Notes under the pieces: model-generated
What the model was told of the DNA's origin: nothing
The model's input: the letters and a program-made list of their open reading frames with translations, nothing else
Databases searched by the model: none
Program-made: the position numbers and the translations under genes
In this document: positions 28,814 through 37,094 of the stretch, piece after piece
How the letters are laid out: the number at the start of each line of letters is the position of its first letter
How positions within the stretch are numbered: position 1 is the stretch's first letter
Assembly (NCBI RefSeq): GCF_900187105.1
Contig: NZ_LT906482.1
Location: forward strand, 2,128,578 to 2,192,577
Origin: Eikenella corrodens
Lineage (GTDB): Bacteria; Pseudomonadota; Gammaproteobacteria; Burkholderiales; Neisseriaceae
Direction: 5' to 3'
Length of the DNA stretch: 64,000 nucleotides

Positions 28814-28852
28814 TTTCAGGTAGCCCGAGTAACCAATTGGGGCTACCTGAAA
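28814..28852. terminator. DUS hairpin between converging genes
   Basis: TTTCAGGTAGCCC (28814-28826) and GGGCTACCTGAAA (28840-28852) form a 13-bp stem, both using the C/G variant at the end base. Confidence 0.6.
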
Positions 28853-28878
28853 GCTTCGTCTTTTTCCCAACCAGCTCT

Positions 28879-30306
28879 TCAGCCGGCTCCTTCCCGATCT
28901 TCACCCACATACTCCAGCAGCGGCAGCCCGGTAGCTCGGCTGATTTGTTTGGCTGTTTTCTCTGCCGTTTGCCGGTTGTCGCGCATCAGCGAATCCGCCT
29001 CCAGCAGCCGCACGTTTTTGCCGCCCGCCTTGCCTGCCAACCAGATTTCGCTCAAACCTACGCTCACACCATTGCGCCGCACACGGCTGTAAATACCGCA
29101 AAACTCCGATAGCGCATAGCGTTTTTCAGGTAGCCACTTAAAACTGTGCAGGCGGTACACAATCAATTCGTCTCCCAGCACGCTGTAGCGTACCTTGCGC
29201 AAGGTATGCCAACGGTGCGCCAACCGCCCGGCGATGGACAGCAAAGCCACCAGCCAAAATAGTCGCCAGCTAACCCCACCACTGTCCCACACGATCAGCA
29301 GCGCCAACAACAAAAACGGAATGCGCGCGAACAAAGTGCCGACCGAATACACGGCAAATTCCGCCCCGTCCGCAAGCTTCGGCGCGGCACGTTCCGGCAG
29401 CTTCGGCTGCGGCTCATGTTCCACCTGCCTGGCCGCTGCCAGTGCGGCTTTGATTTCAGAGGGCTGCCGCCGAGCCGTTTGTGTTTGCGGCGTTTTCCGG
29501 CCGCGCCGTGCACGAAACACCCCGCGCACTTCCGATACCGCCACTGCCAACAGCCCGAGCGCCAGCAGCCCCGCGCCGAAATACAGCGGCTTGGGCAGGC
29601 TGCCACTTTGCCAATCCGCCGCCAAACGCAGCAGCCAGACCGCCAGCCAAGTCCACAACCCGGCCGCCGCCAAATTCACCACCTGCCGCCACACAGGTAG
29701 CGTTTTCACCTGCAAGGGCTGCAACTGTGCCGGATTGGCCGCCGTTTCCTCCGCCGCACGGATGACTGTGTTGATTACCGGCCGTTTGACCAAACCCGTT
29801 GCCTTAGCGATATGGTTCTGAATCCTGTCTAATTCGTTCAGCGAGCCCTTATGCGGCAGGAGATTTTCCTCCAGCACCAAATCGTTCCGCCCATCCGCCG
29901 ATTCCAGCCACAAGCGCCCGTAGTAGCCGCGGTAATCATTCTGCACTTTCTCCGCCGCCACTGCCGCAAACATCGAGAGCGGGTATTCCCGCTGCGCCTG
30001 CCAGCCCCAACGCCAGCGCCCGTGCAGCAGCACGCCGCGTTCCGTGTCCAGCCGCAGAAAGTCCCGCGCCGTGAACATGCGCCAATACAGGAAACCAACC
30101 AGCGCCGCCCCGCCGAAAAACAGCAGCACCATTGCCAAACGAAGCGCCGTGCCCACCCCGTCGCCGGAAATGTCCGACACCGTATCCAGCCCGATGATAA
30201 GCGGCAGCAATACCCCTGCGCAGACCACGCCGATTTCCAGCGTCAAATCCTTAGATGTAGCCGGATACAGCATCACGGTTTTGCGTTTGTCTTGATTCAT
30301 CATCAT
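28879..30306 (-). CDS. Membrane protein with two tandem helix-pair plus PH-like units (unknown)
   Basis: Protein of 475 residues, apparently an internal duplication. Unit one has transmembrane helices near 21-41 and 56-76 and a soluble beta-rich stretch (80-180) ending in IAKATGLVKRP. After two more helices (about 210-262) and a charged Pro/Arg-rich linker (265-320) come another helix pair (about 322-370) and a second soluble stretch ending in ISRATGLPLLEYV. The soluble parts resemble bacterial PH-like domains in pattern only. An in-gene variant DUS near 29126 encodes KWLPEKR. Three ATG codons stand in tandem at the start. No function can be assigned. Confidence 0.7.
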   Translation of the reverse strand: MMMNQDKRKTVMLYPATSKDLTLEIGVVCAGVLLPLIIGLDTVSDISGDGVGTALRLAMVLLFFGGAALVGFLYWRMFTARDFLRLDTERGVLLHGRWRWGWQAQREYPLSMFAAVAAEKVQNDYRGYYGRLWLESADGRNDLVLEENLLPHKGSLNELDRIQNHIAKATGLVKRPVINTVIRAAEETAANPAQLQPLQVKTLPVWRQVVNLAAAGLWTWLAVWLLRLAADWQSGSLPKPLYFGAGLLALGLLAVAVSEVRGVFRARRGRKTPQTQTARRQPSEIKAALAAARQVEHEPQPKLPERAAPKLADGAEFAVYSVGTLFARIPFLLLALLIVWDSGGVSWRLFWLVALLSIAGRLAHRWHTLRKVRYSVLGDELIVYRLHSFKWLPEKRYALSEFCGIYSRVRRNGVSVGLSEIWLAGKAGGKNVRLLEADSLMRDNRQTAEKTAKQISRATGLPLLEYVGEDREGAG

Positions 30307-30349
30307 GTGTCTTTCATTTTTCAGGTAGCCTCAAAACTGCCCGGCAAAC

Positions 30350-30573
30350 TTATACCACCAAGGCCAGCAGGCAAAACACTGTCCAGGCCGCCCACACCAG
30401 CAGCGCCCACATGCGGATTTGCTCCGTATCCCAATCCCCCGCCTGCCAGCCGATGAGCCAGCCTGTCTTCCAGACTTCGATTTTTCCGCCACATCCCACG
30501 AGATAATCCACTTAAAAAACAGGCTGAACACAATATAAAGCGGAAAGATTGACAATTTCCCCATCCAATCCAT
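30350..30573 (-). pseudogene. Small two-helix membrane protein gene with a one-base frameshift
   Basis: On the minus strand an ATG (30571-30573) stands seven bases after a perfect GGAGGT. The frame reads MDWMGKLSIFPLYIVFSL then WIISWDVAEK, and at an A5 run (T5 on the plus strand, 30481-30485) it would need one more A to continue. With that base it reads IEVWKTGWLIGWQAGDW and ends in a second hydrophobic segment (MWALLVWAAWTVFCLLALVV) and a stop at 30350. Without it the frame runs into unlike, Cys/Arg-rich sequence. It is either a broken gene, a phase-variable one or a sequencing error. It lies directly upstream of the gene at 28879-30306. Confidence 0.55.
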
Positions 30574-30852
30574 ATCAATTACCTCCATCAGGATGTCCGC
30601 ACCCAGTCCCTCGTTTTCAGGCGGCAAGCGTAGCGTGGGCAGGACAGCTGCAGGGCAGGCATTGATGCCCGCGCGGGGTTTTAACTTCGTTGAAGCTGCG
30701 CTTTCAGGTAGCCTGAGAGGGGGGATGGGCTGCCTGATAAAGTGTCGGGTTTGCAACCCGGCCTTCCCGCCGGATTCATGCCTGCGCAGGAATAGCGGAG
30801 CGGGCATTTTTTTTGAATTGGTTATACCGTCCGCCGCCATCTCCGGCGGAAC

Positions 30853-31734
30853 TCACGCCACGAAATCCAAACCTATGTCCAGCGAGCGGCTGCTGTGGGT
30901 GAGGTAGCCGAGGGCGATGCCGTCCACGCCGGTTTGCGCCACGCGCTTCAGGCGCTCGAAGCCGATGCCGCCCGATGCTTCGCAATAAACGGTGTGGGGG
31001 TGGGCGGTTTGCGCGTGGCAGCGGTTTGCGGCTTCTTTCAGGGTTTCGTCGTCCATGTTGTCCAGCAAAATCCGTTCCGCGCCCGCCGCGATGGCTTCGT
31101 CTAGTTGTGCCAGCGTGTCCACTTCGATTTCCACGCAGATCAGCGTCCCGGTGGCCCGCTTTGCCTGCCGCACGGCTTGGGCGATGCTGCCACAATAGGC
31201 GAGGTGGTTGTCTTTGATGAGCACGGCGTCGTCCAAGCCCATACGGTGGTTTGTGCCGCCGCCCGCCCTGACGGCGTATTTTTGCAGGACGCGCAGCAGG
31301 GGGATGGTTTTGCGGCTGCACACGATGTCTGTGCCGTATTCGGCGACTTCGGCAACGGCAAGCGCGGTGGCGGTGGCGATGCCGCTCAGGTGGGTGAGGT
31401 AGTTGAGTGCGGTGCGTTCGGCGGCGAGCAGGGCGCGGGCATTGCCTTCGACGGCGGCCAGCGTCTGGCCTGCGCGGACGGCTTGCCCGTCTTGGATTTC
31501 GGCTTGGAAGCGGACGGACGGGTCCATTACCTGAAAGGCGAGGCGCGCCAAGTCCATGCCGGCGATGACGCCGTTTTCGCGGCTGACGAGGAAGAGTTTG
31601 GCGGTTTTATCGGGGGCGATAACGGCGGCGGACGTAATGTCGCCGCGCCTGCCCAAGTCTTCGCTCAGGGCTTGCTCCACCATGGGGCGCAGCAGGGTGT
31701 CGGGCAGGGGGAAGAGGGTGTTTTTTAGCGGCAT
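30853..31734 (-). CDS. nadC: Nicotinate-nucleotide pyrophosphorylase (carboxylating)
   Basis: Third step of de novo NAD synthesis: quinolinate plus PRPP to nicotinate mononucleotide and CO2. The 293 residues match the family. RGDITSAAV is near the N-terminus, ALNYLTHLSGIAT and CSRKTIPLLRVLQKYAVRAGGG are substrate-site motifs, and IKDNHL with the later VDGIALGYLTHS completes the barrel. It probably forms an operon with nrtR, whose stop lies 56 bases upstream; the gap holds a Neisseria-like DUS fragment (CCGTCTGAA near 31776). It is part of a block lacking Eikenella DUS. Confidence 0.96.
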   Translation of the reverse strand: MPLKNTLFPLPDTLLRPMVEQALSEDLGRRGDITSAAVIAPDKTAKLFLVSRENGVIAGMDLARLAFQVMDPSVRFQAEIQDGQAVRAGQTLAAVEGNARALLAAERTALNYLTHLSGIATATALAVAEVAEYGTDIVCSRKTIPLLRVLQKYAVRAGGGTNHRMGLDDAVLIKDNHLAYCGSIAQAVRQAKRATGTLICVEIEVDTLAQLDEAIAAGAERILLDNMDDETLKEAANRCHAQTAHPHTVYCEASGGIGFERLKRVAQTGVDGIALGYLTHSSRSLDIGLDFVA

Positions 31735-31790
31735 GGGGTTTCCTTTGTTGAAAGAAGGGGGCGGCAGTTCCGAGTCCGTCTGAAAGCGGG

Positions 31791-32729
31791 CTAACGGCTG
31801 CCCAGCGGCAGGCCTATGTCCGAAATCAGCCTGTCGGGCAGGACGTCGTCGCGGAATCGGTACAGCTGCGCGGGGCGGCCTTTGCCGCCCGATACGCTGG
31901 TATCCGACGGCTCGATGAGGTTTTGCTGCTGAATCTGGCGGCGGAAGTTTTGCTTGTGCAGCAATCTGCCGCTGATGGCTTCGACGCTGCTTTGCAGTTG
32001 CAACAGCGTGAATTCGGGTGGCATCAGTTCGAAAATCACCGGGCGGTATTTGATTTTGGCGCGCAGGCGGGACAGGGCGGTTGCCAGCACGCGGCGGTGG
32101 TCGTGGCGCATGGGCTGCCCCGTGGGCGCGAAGTCGAAGTTTGCCTGCGGCTCGGCGGCTTCCGCTATCAGGCCGCTTTCATACAGCATTTCATAGCGTT
32201 GCAAAACGTATTCTTCCGACCAGTTTTCCGGTACGACCCCCCAGCACAAATGAATGCGCTTGAGCCGCTTTTGGCGCAATTCCTCCGTGTCCGCCGAGTT
32301 GGCCCAAATGCGCAGGCGGCCGACAAGAGCATCGCGCTGCCCGCCGTCGGTGCGCAAATCTTCCCACGGGAAATAGCCGTAGCAGTCCTGCCATTTCGCA
32401 TCCGGGTGCAGGATGCTGTCGGCGGCCTCGCGCACCAGCCCCAAATAGCTGACGTATAAGACCGGCAGGCCTTGCCCGTTTTGACGGCGCGTATCCACAA
32501 AGGTGTAAAGCTGTTCCACATAGCCCATGGGCTGCGAAGTCTGTTTGGCGACCCACAGTTTCACGCCCGCCTGCAGGGAGTTGCGCAGGGGGGAGAGCGG
32601 GCCGTTGGGCAGGAGTTCGCCCCGGGCGACGGTCAATACCCGCAGGCCGCCGTTTGTTACGGCAATCAATACGGGAACCAGTTCGACGATGCTCTGCGGC
32701 GGGGCTTCGGCTTCGGGGTAGGCGTCCAT
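31791..32729 (-). CDS. nrtR: NrtR-family transcriptional regulator (Nudix-related)
   Basis: Predicted repressor of NAD biosynthesis genes, 312 residues. The N-terminal Nudix-like domain (about 12-160, starting SIVELVPVLIAVTNGGLRVL) lacks a proper Nudix box, as expected for regulators that sense ADP-ribose rather than cleave it. The C-terminal winged helix is typical of NrtR: FTLLQLQSSVEAISGR, HKQNFRRQI and GRPAQLYRF. It sits between nadC and the divergent nadA-nadB, with a palindrome in the intergenic promoter that is a natural operator. Confidence 0.88.
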   Translation of the reverse strand: MDAYPEAEAPPQSIVELVPVLIAVTNGGLRVLTVARGELLPNGPLSPLRNSLQAGVKLWVAKQTSQPMGYVEQLYTFVDTRRQNGQGLPVLYVSYLGLVREAADSILHPDAKWQDCYGYFPWEDLRTDGGQRDALVGRLRIWANSADTEELRQKRLKRIHLCWGVVPENWSEEYVLQRYEMLYESGLIAEAAEPQANFDFAPTGQPMRHDHRRVLATALSRLRAKIKYRPVIFELMPPEFTLLQLQSSVEAISGRLLHKQNFRRQIQQQNLIEPSDTSVSGGKGRPAQLYRFRDDVLPDRLISDIGLPLGSR

Positions 32730-32764
32730 GCTTGGCTTTCGGCAGGGGGTGGAAGGCTTTATTG

Positions 32765-32870
32765 TATAGTGGATTAAAATAAAAATGAGGCAAGGCGGCG
32801 AGCCGCAAGGCGTACAGGTAGTACGTCAAGGTGAGCCAACGCCGTATCATTGCGATTTTAATCCACTATA
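32765..32870. repeat. Correia-like repeat element, copy A
   Basis: A 106-bp element bounded by perfect 16-base inverted repeats (TATAGTGGATTAAAAT at the left, its complement at the right). Length and ends fit the short class of Neisseria Correia repeat enclosed elements. It lies between nrtR and nadA. A second copy at 35816 is in the opposite orientation, so the pair brackets nadA-nadB. Confidence 0.85.
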
Positions 32871-32941
32871 AATCAAAGCGGTTCGTCAAATCGGTGCGGA
32901 CCGCAGGTTTGCGCTTCGTCCGGGCACGCTTTCAGACGGCC

Positions 32942-32970
32942 TTGCACATTATACTCAAAATGAGCATAAT
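32942..32970 (+). promoter_or_regulatory. nadA-nadB promoter with overlapping NrtR operator
   Basis: TTGCAC (32942-32947), 17 bases, CATAAT (32965-32970) form the promoter. ATTATACTC (32948-32956), a five-base AAAAT centre and GAGCATAAT (32962-32970) form a near-perfect palindrome that fills the spacer and covers the -10. A bound repressor would block polymerase; the adjacent NrtR is the obvious candidate. The start would be near 32977, about 60 bases before nadA. Confidence 0.65.
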
Positions 32971-33037
32971 CCGGGAAAGTTTGAAAATACACGGCAAACC
33001 CTCATGCCGCCTGAAAACCCAGCCATAAGGAAACATC

Positions 33038-34150
33038 ATGCAAACCGCCGCCCGCCGCTCGTTCGACTATGATATGCCCCTCATTCAGACGCCGACTTCA
33101 GCCTGCCAAATCCGTCAGGCGTGGGCGAAGGTTGCCGACACGCCCGACCGCGAAACGGCAGGCCGTCTGAAAGACGAAATCAAGGCCTTGCTGAAGGAGA
33201 AAAACGCGGTCTTGGTGGCGCATTATTATGTTGATCCGCTGATTCAGGATTTGGCTTTGGAAACGGGCGGGTGCGTGGGCGATTCGCTGGAGATGGCGCG
33301 CTTCGGCGCGGAACATGAAGCCGGCACGCTGGTGGTGGCGGGCGTGCGCTTCATGGGCGAGAGCGCGAAAATCCTCTGCCCTGAAAAAACGGTGCTGATG
33401 CCTGATTTGGAGGCGGAATGTTCTTTGGATTTGGGCTGCCCGGAAGAGGCGTTTTCAGCGTTTTGCGACCGATACCCCGACCGCACGGTGGTGGTGTACG
33501 CCAACACCTCCGCCGCCGTAAAGGCGCGTGCCGACTGGGTGGTTACGTCTTCGGTGGCGTTGGAAATCGTGTCGTATTTGAAATCGCGCGGCGAGAAACT
33601 GATTTGGGGACCCGACCGCCACCTCGGCGACTACATCCGCCGCGAAACGGGCGCGGATATGCTGCTGTGGCAGGGTTCGTGCATCGTCCACAACGAATTC
33701 AAAGGACAGGAGCTGGCGGCCTTGAAGACGAAGCACCCCGACGCGGTGGTGCTGGTTCATCCCGAATCGCCGCAAAGCGTCATCGAACTGGGCGATGTGG
33801 TCGGCTCGACCAGCAAACTGCTCAAAGCCGCCGTATCGCGCCCTGAAAAAAAATTCATCGTGGCGACCGATTTGGGCATCCTGCACGAAATGCAAAAGCA
33901 GGCACCCGACAAAGAATTTATCGCCGCCCCGACGGCGGGCAACGGCGGAAGCTGCAAAAGCTGCGCGTTCTGCCCGTGGATGGCGATGAATTCGCTGGGC
34001 GGCATCAAATACGCCCTGACAAGCGGACGCAACGAAATCCTGTTGGACAGAACGCTGGGCGAAGCCGCCAAACTGCCTTTGCAGCGTATGCTCGACTTCG
34101 CGGCAGGGCTGAAGAAAAAAGATGTGTTCAACGGCATGGGCCCCGCCTGA
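33038..34150 (+). CDS. nadA: Quinolinate synthase A
   Basis: Condenses iminoaspartate and dihydroxyacetone phosphate to quinolinate using a 4Fe-4S cluster. The 370 residues match the E. coli-type enzyme. The cluster cysteines are Cys128 (AECSL), Cys215 (GSCIVH) and Cys312 (in [10 protein letters not shown]), and AHYYVDP lies near residue 61. AAGGAAA precedes the ATG. A Neisseria-type DUS is embedded at 33160-33171, encoding AGRLKD. nadB follows 51 bases downstream. Confidence 0.97.
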   Translation: MQTAARRSFDYDMPLIQTPTSACQIRQAWAKVADTPDRETAGRLKDEIKALLKEKNAVLVAHYYVDPLIQDLALETGGCVGDSLEMARFGAEHEAGTLVVAGVRFMGESAKILCPEKTVLMPDLEAECSLDLGCPEEAFSAFCDRYPDRTVVVYANTSAAVKARADWVVTSSVALEIVSYLKSRGEKLIWGPDRHLGDYIRRETGADMLLWQGSCIVHNEFKGQELAALKTKHPDAVVLVHPESPQSVIELGDVVGSTSKLLKAAVSRPEKKFIVATDLGILHEMQKQAPDKEFIAAPTAGNGGSCKSCAFCPWMAMNSLGGIKYALTSGRNEILLDRTLGEAAKLPLQRMLDFAAGLKKKDVFNGMGPA

Positions 34151-34201
34151 TTTGCCGTCCGTATTGCCGTTTCAGACGATCTCTCAAACAAGGACAACAC
34201 C

Positions 34202-35740
34202 ATGCAAACGGATTGCGACGTATTGATTGCCGGAAACGGGCTGGCGGCACTGACGCTCGCCCTGTCGCTGCCTGAATCGTTCCGCATCGTCATTTTGTGC
34301 AAAAACCGGCTGGACGACACTGCCAGCCGTCATGCGCAAGGCGGGATTGCGGCGGCGTGGTCGGGAGAGGACGACATCGGAAAACACGTTGCCGATACCT
34401 TGGAAGCGGGCGCGGGTTTGTGCGACGAAGCCGCCGTCCGCACCATCCTGTCGCAGGGCAAACCGGCAATCGAATGGCTGCTGGCGCAGGGCGTGGCGTT
34501 CGACCAAAATCATAACGACCTGCACCTGACGCGCGAAGGCGGGCATACCTGCCGCCGAATCGCCCACGTTGCCGACTACACGGGCGAAGCCGTCATGCAG
34601 AGCCTGATTGCCCAAATACGCCGCCGCCCGAACATCCACGTTTGCGAGCGGCAGATGGCGTTGGACATTCAAACCGAATCAGGCGCGGCGTGCGGACTGA
34701 CCGTCCTCGACTGCCGAACGCAAGAAACCTACCGCATCCGAGCCCGCCATACCGTACTCGCGGGCGGCGGCTTGGGACAGATTTACGCCACCACCACCAC
34801 GCCGCCCGAATGCACGGGCGACGCCATCGCCATGGCAATACGCGCAGGTTGCGCAGTCGAAAACCTCGAATTTATCCAATTCCACCCCACAGGCTTGGCA
34901 AGGTCGTCTGAAAACGGCCGCACCTTCCTGATTTCCGAAGCCGTGCGCGGCGAAGGCGGCATCCTGACCAACCAATCGGGTGAACGGTTTATGCCGTATT
35001 ACGACCGCCGCGCCGAACTTGCGCCGCGCGACATCGTTGCCCGCGCCATCGCCGCCGAAATCGCCAAACAAACGCAAGACTTCGTCTCGCTCGACATCAG
35101 CCGCCAACCCGCAGCGTTCGTTCGTCAGCATTTTCCGTCTATCCATCGGCACTGCCTGTCCCAATGCGGCTTGGACATCACGCGCCAAGCCATCCCCGTC
35201 CGCCCCGTCCAGCACTACACCTGCGGCGGCATCCGAACCGACCCCAGCGGTAGAACCTCCCTGCCGCAGCTCTACGCCTTGGGCGAAACCGCCTGCACCG
35301 GGCTGCACGGAGCCAACCGCCTCGCCAGCAACTCCCTGCTCGAATGCGTTGTTACCGCCAGGCTTGCCGCCCAAACCATCGCGGACGGACAAGCACTCCA
35401 AACCGTACCGTCCCAAAGGCCGTCTGAAAATCCCTCCGCCGAAGCAGGCATCTTTTCAGACGGCCTCCAAAGCGCATTCAGCCGCCCCGCCCTGCAAGCG
35501 TTCAACCAACGCCATTTGGGCATCCTCCGCAACGATACCGGCCTGCGCCGCGCCATCGCCCAACTACGGCTTTGGAAGCAAAACCAAGCCGAACCGCACA
35601 CCGCGTCCGAATACGAAGACCGCAACCTGCTCGAATGCAGCCTCGCCATCGCCCAAGCAGCATACGCCAGGCGGCAGAACGTCGGCGCGCATTTCAACAC
35701 CGATTTGACGGTGTGCCCCGATTGTCGGACGACAGGCTGA
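34202..35740 (+). CDS. nadB: L-aspartate oxidase
   Basis: FAD enzyme that oxidises aspartate to iminoaspartate, the first step of de novo NAD synthesis. The 512 residues belong to the succinate dehydrogenase/fumarate reductase flavoprotein family. AGNGLAAL (10-17), [29 protein letters not shown] and [15 protein letters not shown] are present. The region around residues 400-425 carries two Neisseria-type DUS in inverted order (encoding RPSENP and SDGLQ) in a low-conservation linker. It is followed by a Correia-like element. Confidence 0.96.
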   Translation: MQTDCDVLIAGNGLAALTLALSLPESFRIVILCKNRLDDTASRHAQGGIAAAWSGEDDIGKHVADTLEAGAGLCDEAAVRTILSQGKPAIEWLLAQGVAFDQNHNDLHLTREGGHTCRRIAHVADYTGEAVMQSLIAQIRRRPNIHVCERQMALDIQTESGAACGLTVLDCRTQETYRIRARHTVLAGGGLGQIYATTTTPPECTGDAIAMAIRAGCAVENLEFIQFHPTGLARSSENGRTFLISEAVRGEGGILTNQSGERFMPYYDRRAELAPRDIVARAIAAEIAKQTQDFVSLDISRQPAAFVRQHFPSIHRHCLSQCGLDITRQAIPVRPVQHYTCGGIRTDPSGRTSLPQLYALGETACTGLHGANRLASNSLLECVVTARLAAQTIADGQALQTVPSQRPSENPSAEAGIFSDGLQSAFSRPALQAFNQRHLGILRNDTGLRRAIAQLRLWKQNQAEPHTASEYEDRNLLECSLAIAQAAYARRQNVGAHFNTDLTVCPDCRTTG

Positions 35741-35815
35741 CGGCGGAATGGTTTTGATACGGCATCCTCCTGCCCGACCGGATGCAAATTATCCAACCTG
35801 CCCGCCTTATCCAAA

Positions 35816-35920
35816 TATAGTGGATCAAAATTGCAATGATACAGCGTTGGTCCGCCTTAACCTACTCCTGTACGCCTTGCGGCTCGCAGCCTTATCTCAT
35901 TTTTATTTTAATCTACTATA
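35816..35920. repeat. Correia-like repeat element, copy B (inverted)
   Basis: A 105-bp element with ends TATAGTGGATCAAAAT and, complemented, TATAGTAGATTAAAAT (14 of 16 match). Its complement follows copy A (32765) through the same interior (GAGCCGCAAGGCGTACAGG). It ends three bases before the first native DUS (35923-35934). Confidence 0.85.
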
Positions 35921-35933
35921 TTTTCAGGTAGCC

Positions 35934-36602
35934 TCAATCCACCAAGCTCCCGCTCGGGTTGGCAATCGCCTTAAACGTGTTCCCCTCCAGCGACACCAAA
36001 AGCACCGCCTCGCCCTGTTTCAGCACGCCTTCGCCGTCGGGTTCAGCCATCACATAATGCTGCTGGCCGTAGCCGTCTTTCACCCGCACCTGCGCCGGGC
36101 TGCCCGGCCGCGCCGCGCCCAGCACCACCGTGCCCACGCGCCCGATCAGGCTGTCTTGCGAAACGGCAGTGGTTTCGTCTTTGGGCATGATTTTGTAGAG
36201 CCCGCCCGCTGTGAGGCGCACCAGGGGCAGCGTGAGAAACAGCGCCGCAGCAGCCGCCAGCCAAGCGTTCAGGTAGCCGCCAAACAGCCCGGCACACACG
36301 GCTTGCAGCACATAGCCCGCAAGCCCGAACACGGCGAGGAACACCACCAGCAACATCATCAGCGGCACGCGCCCCACATACAGCCAATCCAAAAAGCGCA
36401 CCAATGCGCCCGCCCCTTCGATGCCGCCGTGCAAATCGCCATCCAAATCCGCTTCCACCAGGCTGTCGGGCAACAGGTTATCGAGCCAGTCGGTGAAGCC
36501 GCCGGCCAAGAGCGAGAGCAACTCGAGCAGGCCGAGCATCAGCATCAGGGCGATGGCGATGCCGAAAATTTCGGTTTCTGGGGCATTGATCAAATTCCAC
36601 AT
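35934..36602 (-). CDS. yqiJ: YqiJ-family inner-membrane protein with C-terminal OB-fold domain
   Basis: Membrane protein of 222 residues resembling E. coli YqiJ. There are hydrophobic segments near 15-35, 75-100 and 105-130, then a soluble NfeD/OB-like domain (about 150-222) with SLIGRVGTVVLG, PGSPAQVRVKD and GQQHYVMAEPDGEG. In many bacteria yqiJ precedes the flotillin gene yqiK and the two act together at the membrane. Here the flotillin is 12.5 kb away. The ATG at 36602 is preferred over an upstream GTG at 36617. A DUS at 36644-36655 lies upstream. Confidence 0.85.
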   Translation of the reverse strand: MWNLINAPETEIFGIAIALMLMLGLLELLSLLAGGFTDWLDNLLPDSLVEADLDGDLHGGIEGAGALVRFLDWLYVGRVPLMMLLVVFLAVFGLAGYVLQAVCAGLFGGYLNAWLAAAAALFLTLPLVRLTAGGLYKIMPKDETTAVSQDSLIGRVGTVVLGAARPGSPAQVRVKDGYGQQHYVMAEPDGEGVLKQGEAVLLVSLEGNTFKAIANPSGSLVD

Positions 36603-36789
36603 GGCGGGGTCTTTCACGGGTTGTCGGTTAATCGGATTTCGTTTTCAGGTAGCCTGAAAGGGAGAGGGGCTACCTGAAAATCGCATTACTTTCTTTAACA
36701 AGCTTCTTAGGAAACCGGGAATACATCATATTTGATTGATTACACATGGTTTGGGTTTTAGGTAATTTGCCGAATTTCAGGTAGCCTTC

Positions 36790-37030
36790 GCCGCTTGTAT
36801 TTTATTCACCTTTGCGCCTCATGCCGGCGCGGGGCACTTCCTTTCTTTGCCTCGCCAAAGAAAGGAAGCAAAGAAAGGCGACTGCGGGCACAGGTTTGGC
36901 TCCGCCAAACTTCCCTCTCTCCGCACGGTTTTTCGGGCGGGCTCGCAACTTGCGGCTACGCCGCTTCGAACATGCAAGCCCTTGTTCCCCGAAAAACCAC
37001 GCTCCGTTCGGCTGTGCCAGCAGGGACGAC
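36790..37030. repeat. Hairpin-dense non-coding element
   Basis: Several nested inverted repeats lie within 240 bases. TTCCTTTCTTTG (36838-36849) faces CAAAGAAAGGAA (36856-36867), a perfect 12-bp stem. GTTTGGC/GCCAAAC lies near 36894-36910. GGTTTTTCGGG (36928-36938) faces CCCGAAAAACC (36988-36998), with a CGGC/GCCG hairpin inside. The reading frames across it are Arg/Ala-rich and look non-genuine. Similar-looking blocks occur in other proteobacterial genomes as far as I recall, but I cannot verify the family here. The remainder of 36603-37094 has DUS copies at 36667 and 36776 and no gene. Confidence 0.55.
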
Positions 37031-37094
37031 GCAGCCCAACTGTTTTAGCCAAAACTTCCATTATCGGTTTTCTCAAGAATTCATCTGTAGAAAA

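Larger units (their letters stand above)
32931..35466. repeat. Neisseria-dialect DUS copies in the nad block
   Basis: TTCAGACGGCCT at 32931-32942 and 35455-35466; AGGCCGTCTGAA at 33160-33171 and 35417-35428; AGGTCGTCTGAA, the mucosa-type variant, at 34901-34912; and a weaker TTCAGACGATCT at 34171-34182. The pair at 35417/35466 forms a hairpin inside nadB. No exact AGGCTACCTGAA occurs between 30715 and 35922. Confidence 0.9.
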
